Positions 32,628 to 44,277 of a stretch of 64,000 nt of DNA are shown piece after piece. Under the pieces are notes generated by a model, which did no database searches, was not told where the DNA came from, and saw nothing but the letters and a program-made list of their open reading frames with translations. The stretch lies in NCBI GenBank assembly GCA_022575985.1, contig JAKSXM010000263.1, forward strand, positions 11,450,001-11,514,000, read 5' to 3'. This DNA is from Anagrus nilaparvatae (lineage: Eukaryota > Arthropoda > Insecta > Hymenoptera > Mymaridae). Position 1 is the stretch's first letter. Each line of letters opens with the position of its first letter. A program made the position numbers and the translations under genes.

Positions 32628-34055
32628 TTGCCTTTCGCCAACGCAAAATTAAATACGTCAGAGATAAATGCTTACAGAAATATGTTGAAATCCGACAACC
32701 TTGTGTCGTCAAGAGAAAAGATGTACATGAGAAAAGACTACTGGGTATATTTTACGTCAACAAAAGGAGAACCATGTGATATCGGCTCAACAGAATTACA
32801 AGTCACTGGTTATCTCCCTAAAAATATAAAATTAGAACTCTGCATACCAAAATACATGAAAATTGGTTCGAAATCACACATTATACTTCCCATACGGGGT
32901 GATACGACCATAAGCATGTCCCAAGCAACTGAAAATTTAAAAACATTATTCGAAAAATTATGTAAACTTACAATAGATAAAAACATAAAATCGTTTAGCA
33001 TGGCCAAATCAAAGGTCATATGTAATATAGATTGGATAGATGTCTTAAGGCTATTGAAAAATAGTTTTAAAGACAATAATGAATCAAAGATAATAATATG
33101 CTTAGGCGAAATCACGATACCCAAAGAAAGTGAAAGGGAAAGTATATTAAGATACTACCACGAGTCACTTATAGGAGGTCACAAGGGACGCACCAAAGTA
33201 TTACGCAGAATCAAAACGAAATATTTTTGGGAAGGAATGCAGGAGCAAATCCAAGATTTCATAAACCAATGTTTGGATTGTCAACTAAAAAATTTGGTCA
33301 GAGTAAAAACAAAACAGCCAATGATTTTAACGGATACTCCTAAGCAGGCAGGTTACAAAATTTGCCTGGACATTGTAGGTCCATTAAAAGAGACTAAAAA
33401 CGGCAACACCTGCATCCTAACAATAATGGACAACTTGACCAAGTTTAGCGTCGCAGTACCCTTACCAAATTCAACGGCTAGCACCGTCGCTGACGCTCTA
33501 ATTAAGAGATACATCTGTTATTTTGGATCACCAGCCGTGGTTTTGAGTGACAAGGGGAGTAACTTTATGTCTAAGTTGTTTGCACAGGTAGCAAAAGTGT
33601 TTAAAATAAAGCAAGTAAAAACGTGTAGCTACCACCACCAGAGCTGCACGGTGGAACGATTTCATCATACCTTGACTGAACACCTTAAATTGTTCATCAA
33701 TAAACAGAGAGATAATTGGGACGAGTTCATTGATCTCGCAACATTCTCTTACAACACCCAATATCACGAGGCAACTAAAGCAACTCCGTTCGAGCTGACT
33801 TTCGCTAGGGTTGCCAGAATTCCATCAAATGTCGATGACCCTGAGCCAGAATTAACCATCGACGATTACTTGAAAGATCTCCTTCTTAAACTACATGAAA
33901 TTCAAAGAATAGCAAGAGAAAACATCATAAAAGCAAAGGAAAGAAACAAACAAAATTACGACCAAAGACTGGTTTGCGTTGATTTTAAATTTGAATATAA
34001 ATTAATTTTAAATTTAAATTTAATTTTAAATTTAAACGTTAATTTTAAATTTTAA
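32628..34055 (+). pseudogene. pol: Integrase, second copy
   Basis: Identical to 18842-20269, including the TTG-labelled start, the shortened catalytic spacing and the AT-rich insertion with its palindrome (34060-34094). The GPF remnant follows at 34098-34277. Confidence 0.9.
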
Positions 34056-34610
34056 ATTTAATATTGTCTCCTACTTTAAGTAGGAGACAATATTTATTTG
34101 ACGGAGGGAGGTAAAATACATAAGTTCAGCGATCAAAGCAGAGGACCTTTCGCCGTAGCGGAAACTTACCCAGATGGGAATCTAAAAATCAAGACAGGGC
34201 CAGATCATTACGATATAATCCATTCCAATAGAGCTCGAAAATCAAACATATTGGCCAAATTTCCTATAGATGCTTAAATAATCAAATAAAACACATCATT
34301 TTTACCATAACAAATCAATAATTTTATTAACAGATACATTTTTACGATTATGATTATTAAGAGGAAACTCTCGGTTCATTAAAAAAAATTTTTTTTTCTC
34401 CAATAAGCTTAATAAGATAAATGAAAACAAACGACAAATTTTTTTTTTTCCGGACAGACTTCTTTTTGGTTACTTTCACCGCAAAATTTTTTTTTGAGGA
34501 AGGGGAAATAGCCAAAATTTAGTTAAAACATTCCTTTACAAAACTATGCTCTTTTTATACATTTATACAAATTCCTAATAAAATTCAATTTTCTTTTTTA
34601 GCCTATAATA

Positions 34611-35774
34611 ATGCAGACAAAATATATCGCAATTCTATGCCTGGTGTCGTGTTTAAAAATAATAACTGCACAATCTATTATAGCATACGACTGCGGTCAA
34701 CAATATACCAATATAACCACATTTTCTCTTATCGACGTGGGAGAATGTCGCGTACCAGATAAACCTAATGTAAAAATAGAAAAAACAAAAATTGCATTGT
34801 TACAATTAAACGATTACACAAAAGTAAAGGCATATTTATGCAAAATCGAAGTTACTCGACAAATATCGTATTGCGATGAGGCTTGGTATCGATCAGGCAT
34901 CCCTAAAGACATTGAAATGGGAAAAGTGTCTTACATTGAACCCACGACAAGAATGCTATGCAACCAAATGCATCGCACCAGGACACTAGCTTTCAGAAAC
35001 ACCATAAATATTCCAGGGCTAAGATCTAACGGAACCATCACTTCACCTGTTCAATTAGCAGGGCATAAAGGCGAAAAAGGTTCAAAATGCACAAACGCTC
35101 CTTACATAGATCCGTATGGAGCTTGGACGGAAGTAATTGTAGACGGGTACATAAAAGTAACACTGGAAGATTATTACGCCACAGTAGACCTTAACAACGA
35201 TCAGGTGATTTTGAACACAGGAACACGTTGTAGATTATCAGATGAATCATGCACAGACCTTTATGGGGGCGAAGTGTACTGGGACGCCACACCAAGAGAT
35301 AATTGCAGAGAAAAATATACAAAATTATATACTGGCATAGTTGATAAAATAACAGATTTTGAAAGACCAAACAGCCCCGTATTCGCTTTGGAAACATCAA
35401 TTGTTTTCGCATTTACGGTACAAGGCACCACCAACATCGGTTCTAACCAGGTATATCGAACGGAACATCCGAAAATTTCGATTTTTGAAGGAGACAGACC
35501 AGAATTACTTAAAATACCGGAAGACACCTCTCCAGAAAATTTAGATCTGTTGACATACATGAACTCTAAGTTCATTTATGTAGAAAAGCATCTTAAGGTT
35601 CAGATGCAAAATTTATATCATGACCTACTTTTACAGAAATGTAACTTAGAGAAAAAAGTCATCAGGAATGCGCTAAATATAGCGCAATTACAGCCTGATT
35701 TGTTTAGTATGCAGATTTTAAATCGTGCAGGTCACATGTATACATTTATTTTTTCTCAAAGATTTTTTTCTTAA
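34611..35774 (+). pseudogene. env: Envelope ectodomain, second copy, 3'-truncated
   Basis: Identical to the first copy up to 35738, then runs 12 codons into foreign sequence and stops. The membrane anchor is absent. The splice acceptor (34589-34601) and signal peptide are kept, so a soluble product is conceivable in principle; nothing shows it is made. Confidence 0.88.
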
Positions 35775-35978
35775 CATCTAAGAAACAAAATAAAAATTAA
35801 ATTAAAAATTTATTTTTAATTTAGAAAAAATTTATTAAACTGCTGTTAATGGATACACGCTATTGGCGATCATTAACAATAAAGCAGTTTAAATATTATT
35901 CATCAATTACATTCATTTGTATTGATAAATAATAATAATAGTCCGTAAAGACCGATAAAAGTAAATACTATTTATCAC
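35739..35978. other. Unique joining sequence with a branched hairpin
   Basis: TAAACTGCT..GTTAATG (about 35837-35853) pairs with CATTAAC..AGCAGTTTA (about 35871-35892), enclosing CGC...GCG. This segment occurs once in the window and fills the deletion junction. It may be an inserted MITE or small RNA-like fold; not identified. Confidence 0.5.
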
Positions 35979-36008
35979 ACTCTTCCAAAAATATATTTTT
36001 GTTGTTTT

Positions 36009-36132
36009 GGAAGAGTAAAACGAAATACTCTTCCAAAAAGAATATTTTTTTTTGTTTTGGAAGAGTAAAACGAAATACTCTTCCAAAAATATATTATTTT
36101 TGTTTTGGAAGAGTAAAATGAAATACTCTTCC
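36009..36132. repeat. Three AAACGAAA-loop hairpins, second array
   Basis: Full units at 36009, 36059 and 36107, preceded by a half unit at 35979-35986. Fewer units than in the first array (five), so the array changed in length after the duplication. Confidence 0.85.
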
Positions 36133-36657
36133 ATACTTATTTTTTCTATATAAAAAGTAAGAGAGAGAAACAAAAAAACTCACTAGACTAAAGCATATTT
36201 TTATACATAGAGAAAGTGTATACACTAACACGTATACATCTTCTCACATATATTATAAACAGCGCAAAGCAGAGAAAGAGAATTCAAAAAGTAACAAATC
36301 TCTTATTCTCTTCTTTCATGTATACTTAATATATCAGTCATAACAAATTACGGGTTATTAACTTTAACATGATAATTAAGATAAGTAACCACCTTAATAA
36401 AAATTATTATTATTATTGAATATTTTTTTTTTCTCTTGTAAGAAAAATACGCACGAAAAAAGGAAAATATACATATATGAAAATAATAATAATAATAATA
36501 ACTAATATTAGTAATAAATATAATAATAATAATAATTTACGGATAATTAACTTTACAACTAATTCGGTAAATAATATATTAATATTATTAATATAAAATT
36601 TTTTTTTGAATTACTAATAATAATAATAATAATATTAATAGTAGTAATAATATATTA
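36133..36657. other. AT-rich spacer, second copy
   Basis: Same as 29328-29852: TATA-like site, (aat) microsatellites, no ORF. It ends with atta, the apparent target duplication of the TIR transposon. Confidence 0.6.
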
Positions 36658-37756
36658 GAGTGATTCTTAGTGAATTCAGCAAAAGTTTCCAGGTCGGGTC
36701 GCTGAAACCGGCTAAAAACTTTTTTTTGCCAATTACCTATCCAAAATGGACTATGTGCCCAAATTTTAGCCCTTAATATTGAAAACTAAGCCCAGGGCGA
36801 ATTTTTAAAAAAAAAAGACGTTTTCATCTTTCCTCAGCCACCCATTCTTCTTTTATGTGCCATTCCTTCTGGAAATCATTAAAAATAATGAAAAAAGAGG
36901 TACTATAGTAAAATTTCCTCAGGAATCCAGTCATGCCATTAGTTTTTGAAAATTCTTACACGGGGAGCCAGAAAATCGATAAATTCACAGGGTATATTAC
37001 GGAAACTACAGAAAAATTGTATATCCGAATTTTTTATTCAGCTTCTCAGGAAAAGCGTGTTTTTATATATATTTTCGGATGCCATATCAACCTAGATGCG
37101 ATCGAACTTCCTAGACCCTAAAATAACCGAAAAATCGTGAATTTTCCTCAATTTTTCTCATTTTTTAGCAGTTTTTTTGAATTTTCCCGCTCTAAATGAC
37201 TCCGAACGATTTAAACAAGGTAAGATTCGGATTCCCAGGGAAATTTCATATATTTTCTTTATTTAAATCCTTTTTAGACTTCGATGTAAACGAGCTCACA
37301 CCAAATGCTTTAAATACAAAATTTTGATTTTTATCGTTTTTTAGCAGTTTTTTTGAATTTTCCCGCTCTAAATGACTCCGAACGATTTAAACAAAGTGAG
37401 ATTCGGATTCCCAGGGAAATTTTACATATTTTCTTTATTTAAATCATTTTTAGGCTTTGATGTAAACGAGCTCACACCAAATGCCTTAAATACAAAATTT
37501 TGATTTTTATCGTTTTTTAGCAGTTTTGTGTGTGCTTTATCTGTTTAAGGTTCCTAATAAGATTTATTATATCGTATATAATAACAACTTAATAAATATT
37601 ATATTATTAAAGATGTAAATTACTAATAATCTTATTTCCGAAAAAAATTTTAAATAATTTAAATTTAGCGCTAAAAATAATAAACATTGTATATTAAAAA
37701 TTTAAAGCTATGTGGCGTGGCAATCGTCAATGTTTACAAGATTTATTATTAAATAA

Positions 37757-38194
37757 ATGAGATACATTAAAAACATTTTTATTGTATTCATATTATTCAT
37801 TAAAACAATAAGCTACGTAAATAGTAAACATGACGTAGTAGCAGTTCAGGTTTTTCATAAATATATTGTAAGGTACATAAAAGAAAATATGCCTCAAATT
37901 AAGAAAATTGAGTATGTTAGCGATGGTTGTCCTGGACAATACAAAAATTGTTCCAACCTATACAATTTATGTCAACATAAAAAGAATTTTGGTATTGATG
38001 CTAAGTGGATATTTTTTGCAACTTCTCACGGTAAATCAACTTGTGATATCATTGGAGGTACGATAAAAAGAGATACAAGCAAAGAAAGTTTACGTCGTGA
38101 ATTTGATAATCAAATAATGAATGTAAGCCGCATTCATGAATTTTGTGAACATCATTTACCTACAATAAAAACAATAATAATAAGCAGAGAGTAG
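37757..38194 (+). pseudogene. Transposase-like protein, N-terminal part
   Basis: 145 residues. VSDGCPGQYKNCSNLYNLC and FFATSHGKSTCDIIGGTIKR recall a protein family multiplied in many arthropod genomes (cc8K15.2-like in parasitoid wasps); SDG may be a catalytic Asp of a DDE-type core. The hydrophobic N-terminus probably comes from a false start. The ORF stops at TAG and the related C-terminal piece follows at 38341 after a decayed stretch. Family assignment is from memory. Confidence 0.55.
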
Positions 38195-38340
38195 TTAAGC
38201 CTGGAACGTGACACAACATCATCAATGGCGCATACCATATTCCAGGAACACGAAATTATCACGACTTTACTCCATTATCAAATACAATAATTGGCTGTAA
38301 ATATTTAAGTTCAGATGAAAGTTATTCCTTAAGATTTAAT

Positions 38341-38652
38341 TTGTTGAAAAAAATAGCTTATAAATGGTCAGCAAATACTTATGTCTCTTTCGTAATCTCA
38401 AAAACTTGGGCGGTAGGTTTTATTACAGATATAATTGAAGATGAATTAATAGCTAAAATATCTGTATTACAAAGTTTTTCAAAAAATATCTACAAATGGC
38501 CTGATACTGAGACCCGTGTTAAAGTAGGCTTTAATGAAATTTTATACAATGTATCGGCTACAATTGAAGATGATAAAATAAAAATAAAATTAGGGCATAC
38601 TCATTCCAAATACACTCAATATCTAAAGAATTTGGATTCTATTTGTGAATAA
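38341..38652 (+). pseudogene. Transposase-like protein, C-terminal part
   Basis: 103 residues with a small beta-rich pattern (TYVSFVISKTWAVGFITDI ... YKWPDTETRVKVGFNEIL) like the C-terminal domain of the same family. Labelled from a TTG; no good ATG. A remnant, since it is separated from the N-terminal part by stops. Confidence 0.5.
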
Positions 38653-39049
38653 ATTATCTAAATTATAAAAATATTTTCTGAATACATTATTGTAAGCTAA
38701 ATATTATATAAATATCAATAAAAATTTTTTTAATAGAATAATTTTCTCTTTATTAAAAAACTCATTCTTTTAAAGATTATTAAAATATGTAATTCAATAA
38801 TATGTATTTAAAGATTATTAAAAATTTTTTTTCTCTAAAGAATAGCTATATTTTATAGAATGTAACTCCGAATTCTACCTAGTGACCAATATAGAGCAAA
38901 AAAATAATTTAAATTTATAGAATTTTCTATGAATTCTTTTACACTAAAGCCAAAAAATTATTAAAGTATAAAAAAAGTTTAAAATTTTACTGGAAATCCG
39001 AATTTGACATTAATTAAATCATCCAGGGTCATGTAGTACGGCAAAATTC

Positions 39050-40110
39050 CAAAATAATGCTAAAAAACGATAAAAATCAAAATTTTATATTTAAGGCATT
39101 TGGTGTGAGCTCGTTTACATCAAAGCCTAAAAATTATTTAAATTAAGAAAATATGTAAAATTTCCCTGGGAATCCGAATCTCACTTTGTTTAAATCGTTC
39201 GGAGTCATTTAGAGCGGGAAAATTCAAAAAAACTGCTAAAAAACGATAAAAATCAAAATTTTGTATATAAGGCATTTGGTGTGAGCTCGTTTACATCGAA
39301 GCCTAAAAATGATTTAAATAAAGAAAATATGTAAAATTTCCCTGGGAATCTGAATCTCACCTTGTTTAAATCGTTCGGAGTCATTTACAGCGGGAAAATT
39401 CAAAAAAACTGCTAAAAAACGATAAAAATCAAAATTTTGTATTTAAAGCATTTGGTGTGAGCTCGTTTACATCGAAGTCTAAAAATGATTTAAATAAAGA
39501 AAATATGTAAAATTTCCCTGGGAATCCGAATCTCACTTTGTTTAAATCATTCGGAGTCATTTAGAGCGGGAAAATTCAAAAAAACTGCTAAAAAACGATA
39601 AAAATCAAAATTTTGTATTTAAGGCATTTGGTGTGAGCTCGTTTACATCGAAGCCTAAAAATGATTTAAATAAAGAAAATATGTAAAATTTCCCTGGGAA
39701 TCTGAATCTCACCTTGTTTAAATCGTTCGGAGTCATTTACAGCGGGAAAATTCAAAAAAACTGCTAAAAAACGATAAAAATCAAAATTTTGTATTTAAAG
39801 CATTTGGTGTGAGCTCGTTTACATCGAAGCCTAAAAATGATTTAAATAAAGAAAATATGTAAAATTTCCCTGGGAATCCGAATCTCACTTTGTTTAAATC
39901 ATTCGGAGTCATTTAGAGCGGGAAAATTCCAAAAAACTGCTAAAAAACGATAAAAATCAAAATTTTGTATTTAAGGCATTTGGTGTGAGCTCGTTTACAT
40001 CGAAGCCTAAAAAGGATTTAAATAAAGAAAATATATGAAATTTCCCTGGGAATCCGAATCTTACCTTGTTTAAATCGTTGGGAGTCATTTAGAGCGGGAA
40101 AATTCAAAAA
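39050..40110. repeat. 176-bp tandem repeat, six units
   Basis: The marker gcatttggtgtgagctcg recurs at 39096, 39272, 39449, 39624, 39800 and 39975. Alternate units share variants (tcactttg with tcattcgg, taccttg with tcgttcgg), hinting at a two-unit higher order. The left arm has only two units (markers at 37301 and 37477). Confidence 0.9.
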
Positions 40111-40626
40111 AACTGCTAAAAAATGAGAAAAATTGAGGAAAATTCACGATTTTTCGGTTATTTTAGGGTCTAGGAAGTTCGATCGCATCTAGGTTGATAT
40201 GGCATCCGAAAATATATATAAAAACACGCTTTTCCTGAGAAGCTGAATAAAAAATTCGGATATACAATTTTTCTGTAGTTTCCGTAATATACCCTGTGAA
40301 TTTATCGATTTTCTGGCTCCCCGTGTAGGAATTTTCAAAAACTACTGGCATGACTGGATTCCTGAGGAAATTTTACTATAGTACCTCTTTTTTCATTATT
40401 TTTAATGATTTCCAGAAGGAATGGCACATAAAAGAAGAATGGGTGGCTGAGGAAAGATGAAAACGTCTTTTTTTTTTAAAAATTCGCCCTGGGCTTAGTT
40501 TTCAATATTAAGGGCTAAAATTTGGGGACATAGTCCATTTTGGATAGGTAATTAGCAAAAAAAAGTTTTTAGCCGGTTTCAGCGACCCGACCTGGAAACT
40601 TTTGCTGAATTCACTAAGAATCACTC

Positions 40627-41717
40627 ATTAGCAATAATAAATATATAATATTAATCGTGTCAAAAAGAAGAGAAACGACATCAATATACGTTTATACATA
40701 CATAGCATTACGATGCATATATAAATTTTTATGGAAGAACTCGACACTTCCGAGCGCTCACGAAAACATCCGAGAATACTCGGCTCATATATTAGTTACA
40801 AAAACGTCTGAATAACGGTTATTTCTTTCTTCTTTTTATACACTCAAGCTTATGATTGATATAAGTCAATAACTCTCACTAATAAGTAATTAATTATTAA
40901 ATAAATATGACTAAATGACTAAACATTTATATTATAAGTTTTTTTTTTATTTTTAAATAATATTATACTTACTGCAGTACACATTTCCTTTCTTTTAAGT
41001 ATACAAATACCGGCAAATCACAAAAATTTTTTTTGATTAATAGAGATGTACAATTAATAAGGATTAGTAAGATACTGTCAAATACCTGTCGAAACATCTC
41101 AATCATTCAAAAAAAAAAAAACCGGATTAATAAATCTCTAATGATATTCAAAATTCTTTACGGTGATGGTATCTTTTTATAAATCACTAACACAAAAAAA
41201 TTCTTCGTCAATTTTTATGTAAAAATATTACAGTATTTTTTTCTGTACCGCAGAAGGGATAAGGGGATGTAAAATAGACATATTTTACTAAAATAATATC
41301 AAAATTTTTTGCAAATTTTACATCTCCTCCTTCACTAACTTACAAATTTTTTCAGATCTCAGCCAAGAACGTTCAAAGTTCAAAACAACATTTTTTTTAT
41401 ATACATATATTAAATACATTTACGATTTACAAAATTACTAATATTGTATAGAAGCATAAATTGAGATTCAAATAATTTTTATTATATCGAATCAACAAAC
41501 TTGTTTATTATATAGAGTCATAAATCAGCATACGTTATATTATATAGAGTCAATATTTTTAAAAAATTATGAAAACAATCTCAAAACGAGAGAAAAATTG
41601 TTAAGTAAGCAATCAGATAATAACAGGTCAAACAATTAAATTAGCGAGTAGTCAAAAAATCAGAAAAGGCATTCTATAAAAAACTTTACGAAAAGTTTTT
41701 TTTTATAAGGAGAGGAG
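40627..41717 (+). other. 3' non-coding region of the LTR element and polypurine tract
   Basis: AT-rich, no ORF of note. It ends in AAGGAGAGGAG at 41707-41717, directly before the 3' LTR, the expected plus-strand primer. Confidence 0.75.
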
Positions 41718-42341
41718 TGTAACGGCTGGCAAAGCAAAAGGCCAGCTTTACCAAAAGTCATCGACCAAGAGATATCTTGCGTCGATTAAACAGAAATTCG
41801 CAGATATAAATTCGCTAATATAATGTGTAAAAATGAAAGTAAGCTGGGACTTATGTAAGGCATCGAGCCACGTAATAACGAGGTCAACCACAAAAAAGAG
41901 AAACTGGGTCCTGTTTGGAGATCCATGATGCCCCACTAAACCAGCTCAACAACAAATCATATAAATACTGCCGAATTTGTCAGAACAGCATTCGATCTCC
42001 GGTCGAGCTTCCGAACAGTCGCAAAATTATCTATCTTAAATCTCTATTTTCGCCACTACTCTAATTATCTGTTTGACTTATAATTATTTATTGTACTTTA
42101 ACTTGTAAACCATTTAAACATTTATTTTATAATAAACTATAAGTTTTAATCAAAGGTATTAAGATTTATTCAGTAAATATAGTCCTAAACATTTGTCCTC
42201 TTACTACAGTTTTGCCTTATTCCTTACGGGAATTTGTCGCTAGTAGTTGAATCCAACATAAAAAATATTAAAGTATTAAAATCCAGTATATAACATAGTA
42301 AAATCAGTTTATAATCGGTACCAAAATATTTAACCGTTACA
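41718..42341 (+). repeat. 3' LTR
   Basis: 624 bp, matching the 5' LTR except for an 8-bp shortening near 41912 and two substitutions seen by eye. AATAAA at 42131-42136. Followed by ctat and resumed satellite B. Confidence 0.95.
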
Positions 42342-43225
42342 CTATTAACTATCCTAAAACGAATAAAATTTAATCAACATGACAGAACTTTGACTTTATT
42401 CAGTTTCTTGATAAAGTTATTAAAATTTCTCATGATTTTCCCTGCATAGATTTTTATTCTGTTATTAATAGCCGGAAATTATTAGATATTATGCTGCTGA
42501 TAAAGCATACTTAAAATTTAATATGCCAACTGCATAATAAAAAAAAAAAATTATTCTGTTTATTGTAAGTCAGCAATTTTTGAAGAGACCATGATATTTA
42601 AAAGTACTGCTATGAACTTTCCTAAGACGAAAAAAATTGAATCAATATGACAGAACTTTGACTTTATTCAGTTTCTTGATAAAGTTATTAAAATTTCTCA
42701 TGATTTTCCCTGCATAGATTTTTATTATGTTATTAATAGCCGGAAATTATTAGATATTATGCTGCTGATAAAGCATACTTAAAATTTAATATGCCAACTG
42801 CATAATAAAAAAAAAAAATTATTCTGTTTATTGTAAGTCAGCAATTTTTGAAGAGACCATGATATTTAAAAGTATTGCTATAAACTTTCCTAAGACGAAA
42901 AAAATTGAATCAATATGACAGAACTTTGTCTTTATTCAGTTTCTTGATAAAGTTATTAAAATTTTTGATGATTTTCCCTGAATAGATTTTTATTCGGTTA
43001 TTAATAGCAGGAAATTAATAGATATTATGCTGCTGATAAAGCATACTTAAAATTTAATTAACATACTTAAAATATTCCAACTGCATAATAAAAAAATAAA
43101 GACTTATTCTGTTAATTGTAAGTCAGTAATTTTCGAAGAGACCATGATATTTAAAAGTACTGCTATGAACTTTCCTAATACGAATAAAATTAATCAACAT
43201 GACAGTACTTTGACTTTATTCATTA
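42342..43225 (-). repeat. Satellite B, right block
   Basis: Units of 268 bp (gacag markers at 42381, 42649, 42917, then 43201), in the same orientation as the reversed units just left of the 5' LTR. The first two units are nearly identical. The block ends near 43225. Confidence 0.9.
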
Positions 43226-43583
43226 TTATAATGCGCATGTGCGTATGAGTACAAAGTCGTCTGATAAATCGGTCTTCAAATTTTTATTTTTTCTTACTTC
43301 TCAAAACGTTAAATAATTTGTTTAAGTATTTATAAATATATTCTTAAGATAGTGAAATAATTTAATCAGATAATTGGACATACAAAGTGTTTTGTAAAAA
43401 TTAAGTTAAAAAGGTTAAGCCTCATGCAATTCATGTCAGTGGTTATCAACTTCAAATAGTGTTAAATTTCATATTATATGATTGTATAAAAAAATTTTTT
43501 CTAACTTATCGACAATCATATGATAAATGCTTATTTACCTTAGTTCTTAGTATTTATTTACTTTAATTCATTAATTTATATAT
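43226..43583. other. AT-rich spacer
   Basis: No gene seen. It starts with an alternating palindrome-like stretch atgcgcatgtgcgtatg at 43232-43248. Confidence 0.5.
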
Positions 43584-44276
43584 TTGAAATATCTATCAAA
43601 TTCTCATAAATTAATCGCAATGCCTGAGCTTCAAGAACTAGTATTAAATAATGATATTATGCAACTTATTCAGGGATGTTATAAAGCATTAGAAGGTTTT
43701 GGGATATCCTTACAAGAAATTGCTCAAGAATTAAAAAATGTTAATTCTCAAGTATTGAAAAATATAGAACAAATTTCTTCATCAAATAATGAAATAAAAA
43801 CTCTTCGCCAAGCAATTATTGTTGCAGAAACTAGTATTGATCAAATTTGCACAAATTTGGATTTTTCTTACAATTGTACTGAAGTCCTTTTAACCGGTTT
43901 ACCAGAAGATTGCTCTTTAGATAACCAGACTATTGTTTTCAACTTTTTAAGTAAAATTGGTGCAGGCTATTTGACTTTTCACATTTTAAATATCCGACAA
44001 TTCAAAACTAACAATCAGAAATCAGATTAGAGCTATAATTCAATAAATTTAGTTATTAAATTTTCGTCGTCACAAGTTCGTAAGTTTGTCATGGATCTCA
44101 AGCGCCGTCATGGAAAAATAATATTTCAAGATATCTTAAATTCAGCTTTTGTATCTCATGTACAAGCAAATAAGAAAATATATTGTAATGATCTTTTAAG
44201 CAATGAATTATACACTGAATATCAGCGCATCAAAAAGCATTTCCAGAATAATAAAGATGGTGTATTGCTGAAATAG
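43584..44276 (+). pseudogene. LINE ORF1-like remnant
   Basis: One frame with a single TAG at 44028-44030. The first part (about 148 codons) has a heptad-rich coiled coil (residues about 25-90) then VLLTGLPEDCSLDNQ, which resembles the RRM of non-LTR retrotransposon ORF1. The second part has SSQVRKFVMDLKRRHGK and the IYCNDLLSNELY end typical of such ORF1 C-terminal domains. It would coat LINE RNA. The partner ORF2 is not the R1-like RT that follows directly, so two elements seem juxtaposed. Confidence 0.55.
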
Positions 44277-44277
44277 A

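Larger units (their letters stand above)
16205..36797 (+). repeat. 13786-bp tandem duplication with later loss
   Basis: 29991-35738 equals 16205-21952 at a constant offset of 13786. The unit ran from pol (16205) to 138 bp into the TIR transposon (29990). In the second unit everything from 21953 to about 29.1 kb (env tail, X/Y/Z, JmjC) is gone, replaced by the unique stretch 35739-35978, after which hairpins, spacer and TIR transposon resume (offset 6805 to the first unit). Confidence 0.85.
36658..40626 (+). mobile_element. TIR DNA transposon with subterminal 176-bp repeats
   Basis: The ends are inverted repeats of about 510 bp (gagtgattcttag ... ctaagaatcactc), flanked by atta on both sides (36654-36657 and 40627-40630). 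Inward of the unique TIR part, each arm has a 176-bp tandem repeat: two copies at about 37170-37530 and six at about 39050-40110, in opposite orientation. The centre holds two transposase-like ORF remnants. Superfamily not assigned. Mirror 62-aa ORFs at 36933 and 40163 are TIR sequence read both ways, not genes. Confidence 0.88.
12709..42341 (+). mobile_element. Ty3/gypsy-type endogenous retrovirus-like element, rearranged
   Basis: The unit is bounded by two near-identical LTRs (12709-13340 and 41718-42341) with TG...CA ends that match as TGTAACGG...CCGTTACA. It lies inside satellite B, flanked by ttat (12705-12708) and ctat (42342-42345), a 4-bp target duplication with one mismatch. Internal order is leader, ORF-A, gag, pol, env, accessory ORFs X, Y and Z. 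RT-RNase H-integrase order and a GPF-containing integrase tail indicate Ty3/gypsy. The interior is about 29 kb because of a 2742-bp tandem duplication, a 13786-bp tandem duplication with later loss, an antisense JmjC gene fragment and a nested TIR transposon. By eye the LTRs differ by two substitutions and one 8-bp length change, so insertion looks recent, yet several coding breaks are present. It is defective as read. Confidence 0.93.

Noticed and set aside
36933..40351. Two 62-codon ORFs of nearly the same sequence on opposite strands
   Set aside because: They are mirror reads of the two TIRs of one transposon, not genes.
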